A stretch of DNA of 64,000 nucleotides. Source: Opitutales bacterium. GTDB lineage: Bacteria; Verrucomicrobiota; Verrucomicrobiia; Opitutales; UBA953. Positions 9,231-17,923 of this stretch are shown piece by piece. Numbering within the stretch: the stretch's first letter is position 1; every line of letters begins with the position of its first letter. The DNA is taken from NCBI GenBank assembly GCA_017935025.1, contig JAGBIL010000040.1, positions 41,527 through 105,526 on the forward strand. The letters are read 5' to 3'. The position numbers were made by a program, and so were the translations under genes. The notes beneath the pieces were generated by a model that saw only the letters and a program-made list of their open reading frames with translations, was not told where the DNA came from and searched no databases.

Positions 9231-9566
9231 TTATTGTTTGTCGCTCAATACGATGGTAATATGGCTCGTCGATTTACGAATCGGATGAGCACTGCCCTTC
9301 GCTGCCGGACGGAAACGTTTCAGAACCGGTCCCTGATTGACGACGGCGGCGGAAACGACGAGATCCTTAGCGGAGAGATTGTTATTGTTTTCCGCATTAG
9401 CAATCGCGCTGTTGAGCGTCTTCAGAAGGAGACGAGCCGATTTGCGCGGGATGAAGCGGAGGAGGTCCGCCGCCTGAAGCGCGGGAAGACCTTGAATTTG
9501 GCGAGCCACGTCACGCACTTTTTGGGGCGTCATACGGGCGAACTTTGTGATGGCTTTAACTTCCAT
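9231..9566 (-). CDS. rplV: 50S ribosomal protein L22
   Basis: L22 lines the exit tunnel with its beta-hairpin and helps fold 23S rRNA. The 111-residue protein contains AITKFARMTPQKVRDVARQIQG and the tunnel-hairpin region VLKRFRPAAKGSAHPIRKSTSHITIVL, the family signature. In most bacteria it directly follows rpsS; here a gene for a small exported protein (start 9939, end 9586) is inserted between them with 8- and 19-bp gaps. The start context is AATTCCGGACAATG, with no Shine-Dalgarno. Confidence 0.96.
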   Translation of the reverse strand: MEVKAITKFARMTPQKVRDVARQIQGLPALQAADLLRFIPRKSARLLLKTLNSAIANAENNNNLSAKDLVVSAAVVNQGPVLKRFRPAAKGSAHPIRKSTSHITIVLSDKQ

Positions 9567-9585
9567 TGTCCGGAATTAGCTAAAA

Positions 9586-9939
9586 TTAAATGGTTTTCAG
9601 TTTGACCGTATCTCCGGTCTGAATCGTTTGATTATTTTCAAGAAAAGTGATCAGGGCAGCGGATCGGTTCTGTTCTGCGGCGGCAATGATGATTTCCGCA
9701 ACAAGAAGCGATCCGCGCTCAACGCGGCAACGTGCTCCCGTGCAAAAATCGTTATCATAGCCGGCATCAACGAGAATCACGTCAGCCGAGGTTCCGGCAA
9801 AAACGGAAGACACCGCCGCTTCGTTCGACTCGGAAACCGAGACATCGAAGCTCTCGGCGGTCAACCCGCTCGCGCTTCCCGACAAAACTGCCGAGAACGC
9901 GAGAGCGGAAAGAACCGTTGCCGTGAAACCTTTGATCAT
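9586..9939 (-). CDS. Small exported protein inserted in the S10 operon, unknown function
   Basis: The protein has 117 residues and no function I recognise. Residues 1 to about 28 form a signal peptide (MIKGFTATVLSALAFSAVLS then small residues), so it should leave the cytosol, unlike every neighbour. The remainder is acidic and Ser/Val-rich, then a compact C-terminal part (RCRVERGSLLVAEIIIAAAE ... IQTGDTVKLKT) whose alternation and closing GDxV resemble small beta-barrel or SAF/FlgA-type domains; this is a weak resemblance. It is packed between rpsS (8-bp gap) and rplV (19-bp gap) in the same direction and shares the start context TAATTCCGACAATG with rplV, so it is surely co-transcribed. It contains two cysteines eight apart-or-fewer (DFCTGARC) that could form a disulfide. 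Confidence 0.8.
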   Translation of the reverse strand: MIKGFTATVLSALAFSAVLSGSASGLTAESFDVSVSESNEAAVSSVFAGTSADVILVDAGYDNDFCTGARCRVERGSLLVAEIIIAAAEQNRSAALITFLENNQTIQTGDTVKLKTI

Positions 9940-9947
9940 TGTCGGAA

Positions 9948-10223
9948 TTAGACAGCCTTCTTCGTCGGAGCTGTATGGTGCTTGAAGGAACGCGTCGGCG
10001 CGAATTCGCCGAGTTTGTGTCCGACCATATTTTCCGTGATGTAGACCGGCAGGAACTGTTTTCCGTTATGAACGTTGAGATTAAGCCCGACGAAGTCCGG
10101 CGTAATCGTCGAACGGCGCGACCAAGTCTTAATGGGCTTGTGGTCGCCGCTCTTCTGAGCGGCCAACACTTTGTCCATCAAGGACGGTTCGACATAGTAG
10201 CCTTTTTTAATTGAACGTGCCAT
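9948..10223 (-). CDS. rpsS: 30S ribosomal protein S19
   Basis: S19 pairs with S13 in the 30S head near the A-site. The 91-residue protein begins [19 protein letters not shown] and has the signatures [24 protein letters not shown] and [21 protein letters not shown]. It follows rplB by only 6 bp. The next gene downstream is not rplV, as is usual, but the small exported protein described separately. Confidence 0.97.
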   Translation of the reverse strand: MARSIKKGYYVEPSLMDKVLAAQKSGDHKPIKTWSRRSTITPDFVGLNLNVHNGKQFLPVYITENMVGHKLGEFAPTRSFKHHTAPTKKAV

Positions 10224-10229
10224 TGTCTA

Positions 10230-11087
10230 TTAGCCCTTCTTAACTTTGCGCCCATTGCGACGAACAATAATATGAACGTTCGAGGGCTTGGATTTGATAC
10301 GGGTCGGGAAGCCCTTCGCGAGCTGTCCCCACGGGGAGCTGAGGTGCTGACGACCGCCGCCGCCCTTAGATTTACCCTGACCGCCACCGTTCGGGTGGTC
10401 GACCGGATTCATCACCATACCGCGGACACGCGGACGGCGACCGAGCCAGCGATTGCGACCGGCCTTACCCAACGAGCGGTTCTGGTGTTCGGAATTTCCG
10501 ACCTTACCGACCGTCGCGCGGCAGTTCGCGTTCAGGTAGCGCTGTTCGCCGGACGGCATCTTGATGATGGCGAGATCGCCTTCGATACCGAGGAGCTGAG
10601 CAGCATTACCGGCGGAACGCGCGATACGGGCGCCCTGACCGGGCTCCATTTCGATCGCGTGAATATCCGTCGCCGGCGGGAGATAGCGCAACTTCACGGA
10701 AATGCCCGGCGTAAATTCTTCGACCGTTCCCGAGGCGGAAACCACCTGGTCGCCGACATTCAAACCGTTGGGAGCGAGGATGTAAGCCTTTTCTCCGTCC
10801 GTGTATTCGATCAAAGCGATGTTTGCCGAACGATTCGGATCGTATTCAAGAGCGAGAACCGTCGCGGGAATGTCGAGCTTTGCACGACGGAAGTCGATAC
10901 GACGATAGAGCTTCTTATGCCCTCCGCCTCGGCGGCGCGACGTGATACGACCGTAGCAGTTGCGACCTTTCGGATTGTGGATGGACTCCACGAGATCCTT
11001 TTCCGGACGCTTCTTGGAAAGTTCCTGCTTATTGCGGACGAGAAAACGCTGTCCGGGTGTAAGCGGGCGATTGGATGCGAGTGCCAT
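10230..11087 (-). CDS. rplB: 50S ribosomal protein L2
   Basis: L2 is needed for subunit association and peptidyl-transferase assembly. The 285-residue protein has the OB and SH3-like domains, with RRIDFRRAKLDIPATVLALEYDPNR in the middle and the C-terminal GMVMNPVDHPNGGGQG loop near the peptidyl-transferase centre. In E. coli that loop reads VDHPHGGGEG: Asp and the first His are kept here, while the second His is Asn and the Glu is Gln. I believe this variant is seen in some related phyla, but it should be checked in an alignment. Confidence 0.97.
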   Translation of the reverse strand: MALASNRPLTPGQRFLVRNKQELSKKRPEKDLVESIHNPKGRNCYGRITSRRRGGGHKKLYRRIDFRRAKLDIPATVLALEYDPNRSANIALIEYTDGEKAYILAPNGLNVGDQVVSASGTVEEFTPGISVKLRYLPPATDIHAIEMEPGQGARIARSAGNAAQLLGIEGDLAIIKMPSGEQRYLNANCRATVGKVGNSEHQNRSLGKAGRNRWLGRRPRVRGMVMNPVDHPNGGGQGKSKGGGGRQHLSSPWGQLAKGFPTRIKSKPSNVHIIVRRNGRKVKKG

Positions 11088-11105
11088 TTTCGGAATCCTC
11101 TACTG

Positions 11106-11393
11106 TTAAATGAGTTCGATCTTGTCACCCTTCTTAAGAGTAACAATCGCTTTCTTCACGTCAGGGGCCTTGATGATCTCGCCGCGTTTCGTGCGGGACA
11201 TCTTGCGCTTGCCTTTGGCGTTAAGAATGTTGACGCGCGTAACGGTCACCTTGAACTGAGCCTCGACGGCTGCGGCAACTTCCTTGCGATCCGCGCACGG
11301 ATAAATTTCGAAGACGTATTTATTGTCTTCCGCGAACGCTGCCGTCTTTTCGGAGACGAGCGGACGCTTGATAACGCTGTATGCAGGTTTCAT
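11106..11393 (-). CDS. rplW: 50S ribosomal protein L23
   Basis: L23 lies at the tunnel exit and is the main docking point of trigger factor and SRP. The 95-residue protein reads MKPAYSVIKRPLVSEKTAAF, then KYVFEIYPCADRKEVAAAVE and VTRVNILNAKGKRKMSRTKRG, all typical. It lies between rplD (14-bp gap) and rplB (18-bp gap) as in E. coli. Confidence 0.96.
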   Translation of the reverse strand: MKPAYSVIKRPLVSEKTAAFAEDNKYVFEIYPCADRKEVAAAVEAQFKVTVTRVNILNAKGKRKMSRTKRGEIIKAPDVKKAIVTLKKGDKIELI

Positions 11394-11407
11394 TCTTGAA
11401 AATCTCC

Positions 11408-12031
11408 TTATTTAACGCGTTCAAGAATCTTGTTCAAACCTTGCTCGCTAACGAGCACCTGGCTGAAGGAAACGAGGTCGAGCGCATTGAGCGTATCAGC
11501 CTCGACGCAGGAAACGCGTTCGATATTGCGCGTTGCACGAGCCGCATTTTCGTCCCAGGCATCAGCGATCACGAGAAGTTTTCCCTTCGGGAACACTTTC
11601 GAGAACACACCGTTCATCGTCTTGGTTTTCGCGTCAACGGATTCGATGCGTTCGATAACGTTCAAACCGCCTTCGGAAGCGAGGTCGACAAGAGCACGGG
11701 AAAGTGCGAGTTTCTTGACATTCGTTGTGATGGACTTGGACCAATCGCGAGGACGCGGACCGAAAACAACTCCGCCCTTGTAAAGCTGGGGAGCGCGTTT
11801 GTCGCCGTGGCGAGCGCCGCCGGAGCCCTTCTGGGGTCCTTGTTTTTTACCGGAACCGGCGACTTCACCGTAATCCTTCGTTTTGGCATTGCCCTGGCGA
11901 AGATTCGCCTGGTAAGCGATAACCGCCTGCTTCAGAGCAGCAACACCCTTGCCTTCTTCGAGAACCGGGAATGCTTCAAATTCCTTTTCGGAGAAAGAGC
12001 TACCGTCAACCGTGTAAACTTTAAGTTTCAT
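11408..12031 (-). CDS. rplD: 50S ribosomal protein L4
   Basis: L4 has a globular domain and a long tunnel-lining loop; in E. coli it also represses the S10 operon. The 207-residue protein shows the loop signature GSGKKQGPQKGSGGARHGDK and PQLYKGGVVFGPRPRDWS, followed by the globular LALSRALVDLASEGGLNVIE. Position 22 bp after rplC is standard. It is a candidate for autoregulation, but no L4-specific leader could be identified. Confidence 0.97.
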   Translation of the reverse strand: MKLKVYTVDGSSFSEKEFEAFPVLEEGKGVAALKQAVIAYQANLRQGNAKTKDYGEVAGSGKKQGPQKGSGGARHGDKRAPQLYKGGVVFGPRPRDWSKSITTNVKKLALSRALVDLASEGGLNVIERIESVDAKTKTMNGVFSKVFPKGKLLVIADAWDENAARATRNIERVSCVEADTLNALDLVSFSQVLVSEQGLNKILERVK

Positions 12032-12052
12032 AACTTCGGTGTCCTTTCCTTA

Positions 12053-12688
12053 TTATTTCGCTTTTTTGGCTTCGCGAACGAAAACCAAATCACCGTTCGC
12101 CCCCGGGAACGAACCCTTGATGAGGATAAGGTTTTGGTCTTCCAAAACTTTAACCACCGTCAGATTTTGAACGGTGCGGCGGACTTGCCCCATGTGACCG
12201 GGCATATCCTTACCTTTGAAAACGTGACCGGGAGTCTGGCGCATACCGATGGAACCCGGGCGGCGGTGCATCATGTGCCCGTGCGAGTCCGGCTGTCCGG
12301 CCTGGTTATGGCGTTTAACGTTACCTTGGAAACCACGACCTTTGGTCGTTCCGATAACGTCAACAATTTGACCTTCTTTGAAAGTCGCGACCGTGAGCAC
12401 GTCGCCGACTTTATATTCGGGGGCTTTGTCGTCAAAGCGGATTTCGCCGAGCACGGAGTGTGCGTCGATTCCGGCTTTTTCGAAGTGTCCTTGAACCGGC
12501 TTGGTCAAGCGTTCTTTTTTCTGGACGCCGTAGGCAATTTGGACGGCGTTGTATCCGTCAGACTCAACAGTCTTGACTTGGACTACAGGGCAGGGACCCG
12601 CTTGAACTACGGTCACGGGAACGAGTGTGTTGTTCCCGTCGTAGATCTGGGTCATCCCAATTTTTTTGCCAATCAGTTGTAACTTCAT
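12053..12688 (-). CDS. rplC: 50S ribosomal protein L3
   Basis: L3 is a primary assembly protein whose finger reaches the peptidyl-transferase centre. The chosen ATG at 12688 gives 211 residues starting MKLQLIGKKIGMTQIYD, which is where the family begins. An in-frame GTG 36 bp upstream would add twelve unlikely residues. The finger region HNQAGQPDSHGHMMHRRPGS and PGHMGQVRRTVQNL match L3; the glutamine of GNVKRHNQAGQPDSHG sits where PrmB methylates L3 in other bacteria. It is preceded by a 149-bp leader, by far the longest gap in this operon. Confidence 0.96.
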   Translation of the reverse strand: MKLQLIGKKIGMTQIYDGNNTLVPVTVVQAGPCPVVQVKTVESDGYNAVQIAYGVQKKERLTKPVQGHFEKAGIDAHSVLGEIRFDDKAPEYKVGDVLTVATFKEGQIVDVIGTTKGRGFQGNVKRHNQAGQPDSHGHMMHRRPGSIGMRQTPGHVFKGKDMPGHMGQVRRTVQNLTVVKVLEDQNLILIKGSFPGANGDLVFVREAKKAK

Positions 12689-12837
12689 AGCTAAGAGGCA
12701 GGTGGAGTTTAATTCCGTTTGCACAGACCTGCTTTAGGCTGCATAAATCAGTATGTTAGTGATCTAATTCTCTTACAGACCTAACGCAATCCGAATAAAC
12801 GAAAATATAGGTTTATGTTTAATCGGTTAAGCGAGGG
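12689..12837 (-). promoter_or_regulatory. Candidate leader region upstream of rplC
   Basis: This 149-bp gap between rpsJ and rplC is unusual in an operon where most gaps are under 40 bp. On the minus strand it contains a possible -10 (TATATT) with an upstream TTAACC 15 bp away, a direct repeat AGGTCTGT about 51 bp apart, and a 6-bp stem (GCAGGT/ACCTGC at 12698-12703 and 12727-12732) just before the start codon. It could be an internal promoter or an L4-responsive leader. The evidence is weak. Confidence 0.3.
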
Positions 12838-13146
12838 TTAGACATTAATGGAAATGTCAACGCCCGCGGGAAGGTTCAATTTTTTCAGTTCATCGACGGT
12901 TTGTGCCGTCGGTCCGATAATGTCGATCAGGCGCTTGTGTGTGCGCTGTTCGAATTGATCCATCGACTTTTTGTCAACGTGCGGCGAACGGTTAACCGTC
13001 CAGCGTTCGATTCCCGTCGGCAGCGGCACGGGGCCCGAAACACGGGCACCGGTGCGCTTTGCGGTTTCAACGATATCGCCCGCAGATTGATCAATGACGC
13101 GATAGTCAAAGCCTTTCAGTTTGATGCGGATTTTTTGTGCGCTCAT
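12838..13146 (-). CDS. rpsJ: 30S ribosomal protein S10
   Basis: S10 is a 30S head protein and also the NusE subunit of antitermination complexes. The 102-residue protein reads [40 protein letters not shown] and [20 protein letters not shown], all family signatures, ending VDISINV. It follows fusA by 39 bp; tuf, often found between fusA and rpsJ, is not here. Confidence 0.97.
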   Translation of the reverse strand: MSAQKIRIKLKGFDYRVIDQSAGDIVETAKRTGARVSGPVPLPTGIERWTVNRSPHVDKKSMDQFEQRTHKRLIDIIGPTAQTVDELKKLNLPAGVDISINV

Positions 13147-13185
13147 AGTTGTGCGTTTGTAAATGATTAGAAAATTTCCGCCGGA

Positions 13186-15333
13186 TTACGAACGCGCGGG
13201 TGCGCGGGAGGCGGTTTCAACGATTTCCTTCAGAACGTTCGCGGGAACCTGTTCAAAGTGATCCGGTTCCATCGTGTAGGAAGCGCGCCCCTTCGAGAGG
13301 GAGCGGACGTCCGTCGCGTAACCGAACATGGTTTGAAGCGGAACGAACGCATTAATCGTGCAAACACCGTTCTTCGTTTCCATGTTCTGAATCTGTCCGC
13401 GACGACGATTCAAGTCACCCATGATATCGCCCTGGTATTCTTCCGGAGTAACGACTTCGACCTTTGTAATCGGTTCGAGCAAGATCGGGGAAGCATTCTT
13501 CATCGCGTCTTTCAGCGCGAAGATACCCGCCATGCGGAACGCCATTTCGTTCGAGTCGACTTCGTGGTAAGAACCGAAAACGATGCGAGCCTTGAAATCA
13601 ATGACCGGATAGCCGGCGATCGTACCGTTATTCGCCGCTTCCTGAATACCTTCCGTAGTCGGCTTAATGTATTCTTTCGGAATGACACCGCCAACGATTT
13701 CATTGACGATCTCAATACCCTTACCCGGATTCGGTTCGATTTCGATTTCGGCGTGACCGTACTGACCGCGACCGCCGGACTGGCGGACGAACTTACCAAT
13801 ACCGCGTGCGGGAGCGGTAATCGTTTCACGATAAGAAATTTGCGGACGCCCGGCCTTGGCATCGACCTTAAATTCGCGGCGGAGACGGTCAACGATAATA
13901 TCGAGGTGAAGCTCACCCATACCGGAAATGATCGTCTGCCCGGTTTCCTGGTCGGAAGAAACGCGGAACGTCGGGTCTTCCTGCGCGAGGCGCTGCAAAC
14001 CGATGGAGAGTTTTTCCTGGTCGGCTTTCGTTGCCGGCTCGATCGACATAGAAATAACAGGTTCCGGGAAGGACGGCGGTTCGAGAATCGTGTCTTCTTC
14101 ACGCGTGCAAAGCGTATCACCCGTAACGATTTCCTTCGGGCCGATAACCGCACAAATATCGCCGGAATACGCCGTATCAATTTCTTCGCGATCCATCGCC
14201 TTCATGATCATGAGGCGGGAAACACGTTCCGTTTTGCGCGTACGCGGATTGTAGAGGGCATCGCCCTTCTTGAGCGTTCCGCGATAGAGGCGGAAGAACA
14301 CGAGCTGACCGACATACGGGTCGGACCAAAGTTTAAAGCAAAGACCGATCGGTTTTTCGTTGTCGTCCGGTTCAATCCCGATTTCCGTAGCACCATCGTC
14401 CTTGAACGCCTTCATCGGCGGAAGATCGAGCGGAGACGGGAGGTAGTCAACGACGGCATCGAGCACCATCTGAACACCCTTGTTCTTGAAAGAGGATCCG
14501 GGAATAACGCCAACGAAGTTCAACGAAAGTGTCGCCTTGCGGATCGCAACACGAAGTTCGTCTGCAGAAATTTCCTGCCCGTCGAGATATTTTTCGGCAA
14601 TCGTGTCATCAAAGTCAGAAACCGCTTCAATGAGAGCTTCACGATACTTTTCGTAATCAGCCTTAAGGTCGGCGGGAACATCCGTCTTCGTGTACTTCAT
14701 TCCCTTCGGGTCGGAATCGTCATAAACATAAGCGATTCCCTTGACGAGGTCGACAAGTCCGGCAAACGTATCGCCGGCGCCGATCGGAATAAAGAGCGGA
14801 TGAGCGTTCCCGCGAAGCTTTTCGCGAATACCGTTGACGGCATTGAAAAAGTCCGCGCCCGTGCGGTCCATCTTGTTGATGTACGCAATACGCGGAACGC
14901 TGTACTTGTTCATCTGGCGCCAAACGGTTTCAGACTGCGGCTGAACACCGGCAACGGCGCAGAAAACAGCAACGGCACCGTCGAGAACACGGAGGGAGCG
15001 TTCAACTTCCGCCGTAAAGTCAACGTGACCGGGAGTGTCGATAACGTTCAAGCGATGCGGAATCTTGGCAAACGGACCGTCAGCGACCGTCCATCCGCAG
15101 GAAACGGCGGCGGACGTAATCGTGATCCCGCGTTCCTGTTCCTGTTCCATCCAGTCCGTCGTCGCAGCGCCTTCGTGAACTTCACCCGTTTTGTGGATGA
15201 CACCCGCGTAAAAGAGAATACGCTCCGAAGTCGTCGTTTTGCCGGCGTCAATGTGGGCGGCAATACCGAAGTTTCGCGTGTATTCGAGCGGCGTGCCGCG
15301 GGAAGAAGAATTTTTGGCGGAAAGTGTAGCCAT
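13186..15333 (-). CDS. fusA: Elongation factor G
   Basis: EF-G is the GTPase that drives translocation and, with RRF, ribosome recycling. The 715-residue protein has the G1 loop in AHIDAGKTTTSERILFY, switch II in NVIDTPGHVDFTAEVERSL and the NKMD motif in AYINKMDRTGADF. Domain III to V signatures follow (GMGELHLDIIVDRL, GGVIPKEYI, GRASYTMEPDHFEQVP). It lies between rpsG (24-bp gap) and rpsJ, the str-operon order. The long complementary-strand frame across it is a coding shadow. Confidence 0.98.
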   Translation of the reverse strand: MATLSAKNSSSRGTPLEYTRNFGIAAHIDAGKTTTSERILFYAGVIHKTGEVHEGAATTDWMEQEQERGITITSAAVSCGWTVADGPFAKIPHRLNVIDTPGHVDFTAEVERSLRVLDGAVAVFCAVAGVQPQSETVWRQMNKYSVPRIAYINKMDRTGADFFNAVNGIREKLRGNAHPLFIPIGAGDTFAGLVDLVKGIAYVYDDSDPKGMKYTKTDVPADLKADYEKYREALIEAVSDFDDTIAEKYLDGQEISADELRVAIRKATLSLNFVGVIPGSSFKNKGVQMVLDAVVDYLPSPLDLPPMKAFKDDGATEIGIEPDDNEKPIGLCFKLWSDPYVGQLVFFRLYRGTLKKGDALYNPRTRKTERVSRLMIMKAMDREEIDTAYSGDICAVIGPKEIVTGDTLCTREEDTILEPPSFPEPVISMSIEPATKADQEKLSIGLQRLAQEDPTFRVSSDQETGQTIISGMGELHLDIIVDRLRREFKVDAKAGRPQISYRETITAPARGIGKFVRQSGGRGQYGHAEIEIEPNPGKGIEIVNEIVGGVIPKEYIKPTTEGIQEAANNGTIAGYPVIDFKARIVFGSYHEVDSNEMAFRMAGIFALKDAMKNASPILLEPITKVEVVTPEEYQGDIMGDLNRRRGQIQNMETKNGVCTINAFVPLQTMFGYATDVRSLSKGRASYTMEPDHFEQVPANVLKEIVETASRAPARS

Positions 15334-15357
15334 AACGGTATCGACTCAAAAAAAAGA

Positions 15358-15840
15358 TTAGTTGTTGCCCCAGCGAAGGTGTGCGAACGCGCGGTTCGCC
15401 TGCGCCATCTTGTGGGTTTCTTCGCGCTTTTTAACCACCGAGCCCGTATTGTTGTAAGCATCGATAAACTCGGAAGCGAGGGATTCCACCATCGGCTGTC
15501 CTTTGCGACCGGCAGCCGCGTTCACGAGCCAACGGAATGCCATGCTCGTCTGGCGCTCATGGGAAATTTCAACGGGAACCTGATAGGTCGCACCGCCGAC
15601 GCGGCGGCTCTTGACTTCCAACTTCGGGCGGCAGTTTTCCAACGCACCGAGGAGAAGTTCCATCGGATCGCCCTTTTCGAGCTTTTCGCTGACGCGCTCA
15701 ATCGCGCCATAGACGATGCGCTGCGCGACCGTCTTTTTGCCGTTTTTCATAACGACATTGATCAGCTGGCTCACCAGCGGGCTATTGTAACGGGAATCCG
15801 GCTTGTGCGGGTTCTTGGTGGCTCGACGACGACGAGACAT
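15358..15840 (-). CDS. rpsG: 30S ribosomal protein S7
   Basis: S7 nucleates the 30S head and in E. coli represses the str operon. The 160-residue protein begins MSRRRRATKNPHKPDSRYNS with the family core VSQLINVVMKNGKKTVAQRI, GGATYQVPVEISHERQTSMA and C-terminal REETHKMAQANRAFAHLRW. It lies between rpsL and fusA as expected, with 22- and 24-bp gaps. Confidence 0.97.
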   Translation of the reverse strand: MSRRRRATKNPHKPDSRYNSPLVSQLINVVMKNGKKTVAQRIVYGAIERVSEKLEKGDPMELLLGALENCRPKLEVKSRRVGGATYQVPVEISHERQTSMAFRWLVNAAAGRKGQPMVESLASEFIDAYNNTGSVVKKREETHKMAQANRAFAHLRWGNN

Positions 15841-15862
15841 GTTTTTATTCCTTCTTTAAAAA

Positions 15863-16243
15863 TTATTTACCGGCTTTCGGACGCTTCACGCCGTATTTCG
15901 AACGGCTACGACGACGCTTTTCAACACCGTTACAGTCGAGCGGTCCGCGAACAATATGGTAGCGAACACCCGGCAAGTCCTTAACACGACCGCCGCGAAC
16001 GAGCACGACGCTGTGTTCCTGAAGCTTGTGCCCTTCGTCCGGGATGTAGGAAATAACTTCGACACCGGTCGTGAGGCGCACTTTCGCAACCTTACGCTGA
16101 GCCGAATTCGGCTTTTTCGGCGTGCGGGTCATAACCTGAATGCACACGCCGCGTCTAAACGGAGAGCAATTCAAGGCGGGTGATTTCGACTTGATGTTGG
16201 CTTTATTCCGCGGCTTGCGGACGAGTTGATTGATTGTTGGCAT
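15863..16243 (-). CDS. rpsL: 30S ribosomal protein S12
   Basis: S12 controls decoding accuracy at the A-site. The 126-residue protein begins [20 protein letters not shown] and carries [19 protein letters not shown] with the lysine at 43 and the loop [26 protein letters not shown], so the residues linked to streptomycin resistance have the sensitive state. It is the first gene of the leftward ribosomal operon. A promoter candidate lies 40-70 bp upstream. Confidence 0.97.
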   Translation of the reverse strand: MPTINQLVRKPRNKANIKSKSPALNCSPFRRGVCIQVMTRTPKKPNSAQRKVAKVRLTTGVEVISYIPDEGHKLQEHSVVLVRGGRVKDLPGVRYHIVRGPLDCNGVEKRRRSRSKYGVKRPKAGK

Positions 16244-16282
16244 TGAAGCTAATCTAAAAATTTGAATGAATAGGAACGGCTA

Positions 16283-16310
16283 TTAATAACTTTTTTATCG
16301 AGCCGCGCAA
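16283..16310 (-). promoter_or_regulatory. Promoter candidate for the rpsL ribosomal operon
   Basis: On the minus strand TTGCGC (16310-16305) is followed after 16 bp by TATTAA (16288-16283), about 40 bp before the rpsL start. It lies in the AT-rich divergent gap between rpsL and nfeD and is the only place from which the whole ribosomal operon could start. The assignment rests on consensus resemblance only. Confidence 0.45.
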
Positions 16311-16462
16311 GCACTTTTTCTAAAAAATTAAAAAATTTTCTTGATTCTCTTAAAATAGAGCCTCGCGAGCGAAAAAACGAAACGTGTCCTGCGCGCCCCG
16401 CCCGCGCCGTTCCCGTGATTTACGCTTGTTCCCGCCGGTATTTCCTGCAAATCTCTTGCGCA

Positions 16463-17923
16463 ATGAAAAAAGCGATTTTCTGTTTGGTTTCCCTTTTTCT
16501 CGGTCTTGTTGCCGCACTCGCGGAAGCACCCGAATCGACGGAACGCGTTCCCGAAGCACCCCCGAAAACGGCGAAAAAAATCGTCGTCGTTCCCGTCCAC
16601 GGCGAGATCAATAACGCCAACTGGTATATTTTCCGCCGAGGCGTAAAAAAAGCCCTCGCAGACAATGCGGATATTCTCATTCTCGACGTCAACACGCCCG
16701 GCGGCGAACTTTCCCTCACGCTTGATTACATCGACGCACTGCAAAAATTCCCGGGCGAAACGCTTGCCTTCGTCAACCCCGACGCCATCTCGGCGGGAGC
16801 TTACATTTCCGGCGCTACGCAAAAAATCTTTTTCTCTCCGAACGGAAAAATCGGCGCAGCGGCAGTCGTTACCGGAGACGGCACAGACGTAGATAAGACG
16901 ATGAAAATGAAAATCGACTCTTACCTTGCCGCGCTCACGAAAACGTTTTCCAAAGAAAATCCCTACCGTGCCGACGTTCTCCGCGCGATGTTTGACGCCG
17001 ACTACGTTCTGAAAATCAACGGAGAAATCCTAAAAGACCGCAACGGAGATCCCGTCAAACCCGCCGGAGCCCTGCTCACCCTCACCGCAGAAGAAGCAAT
17101 GCGCCCCGTCGGCGTTCCCGCGACTCCGCTTTTCGGTGCGGGCATTTACAACGACCTCGACACGCTGATCGCAGAACAATTTTCGGGAACGCCCGTTACC
17201 GTCGAAAAAATCGCGCCTCTCGGCTTGGAACGCTTTGCCCAACTCACCTCGCCCTTTTTGCCGATTCTGCTCGGGCTCGGGATGCTACTCATTTTCATCG
17301 AAATCAAATCTCCCGGATTCGGCGTTCCCGGAATTTCCGGAATCGTGCTGATCGGACTCTACTTTGCCGTCCAACACGCAGCGGGACTCGCCGGCTACGA
17401 AGGCGTTCTGCTTTTCCTCGCGGGCATCGCGTTAATTCTTGCGGAAGTTTTTCTTATGCCCGGCGTGTTCATTTTTGCCATCGCCGGACTTGCCTGCATT
17501 ATCGGGAGCATTTTCTGGAGCGGAGTCGATTTCTGGAAACTTCCCGACGGCTCCTACGAATTTGACTGGGAAATGCTTTCCTCTCCGCTCGAACACTTGG
17601 GCCTGACGGTCGTAACCATTTTTGTCGCCACACTTCTCGCGTGGAAACTCCTCCCCGCGAAATGGTTCCGCGACAAAATCGTTCTCCAAAACAAAGTCGG
17701 AGAAATCGAAGATTCCCGCGTCCAAGGTGCCCGTTCCCGCAACGAAAACTTACCCGAAACCGGCGCTGCGGGAACAGCGCTGACGGATTTCCGCCCGCTC
17801 GGAATCGTTGAAATCGACAACCGCCAATTCGAGGCCTCCGCCGAAAGCGGTGCCATTCAGCGCGGCGACGCAATAGTCGTTGTCGGCTTCCGCGACTTTG
17901 AACTCATCGTCCGGAAAAATTGA
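16463..17923 (+). CDS. nfeD: NfeD-type membrane serine protease with C-terminal OB domain
   Basis: Long NfeD proteins pair a periplasmic ClpP-like (SppA-type) serine protease with a membrane segment and a soluble OB fold, and work with flotillin/stomatin proteins in membrane organisation. The ATG at 16463 is chosen because it starts a signal peptide (MKKAIFCLVSLFLGLVAALA); this gives 486 residues. The protease part is at about 45-160, with PVHGEINNANW, LDVNTPGGELS and the nucleophile Ser in AISAGAYISGA. Four to five hydrophobic spans follow (about 265-390), then the OB domain ending GDAIVVVGFRDFELIV. floA lies 153 bp downstream, the partner expected from other bacteria. The stop codon begins a long inverted repeat. 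Confidence 0.9.
   Translation: MKKAIFCLVSLFLGLVAALAEAPESTERVPEAPPKTAKKIVVVPVHGEINNANWYIFRRGVKKALADNADILILDVNTPGGELSLTLDYIDALQKFPGETLAFVNPDAISAGAYISGATQKIFFSPNGKIGAAAVVTGDGTDVDKTMKMKIDSYLAALTKTFSKENPYRADVLRAMFDADYVLKINGEILKDRNGDPVKPAGALLTLTAEEAMRPVGVPATPLFGAGIYNDLDTLIAEQFSGTPVTVEKIAPLGLERFAQLTSPFLPILLGLGMLLIFIEIKSPGFGVPGISGIVLIGLYFAVQHAAGLAGYEGVLLFLAGIALILAEVFLMPGVFIFAIAGLACIIGSIFWSGVDFWKLPDGSYEFDWEMLSSPLEHLGLTVVTIFVATLLAWKLLPAKWFRDKIVLQNKVGEIEDSRVQGARSRNENLPETGAAGTALTDFRPLGIVEIDNRQFEASAESGAIQRGDAIVVVGFRDFELIVRKN

Noticed and set aside
12689..12724. GTG start extending L3 by twelve residues
   Set aside because: L3 proteins begin at the MKLQLIGKKIGMTQ equivalent; the extension has no counterpart.
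13258..15984. A 908-codon open frame on the plus strand
   Set aside because: It lies antisense to fusA and rpsG and is a shadow of their codon bias; the minus-strand products are unmistakable EF-G and S7.
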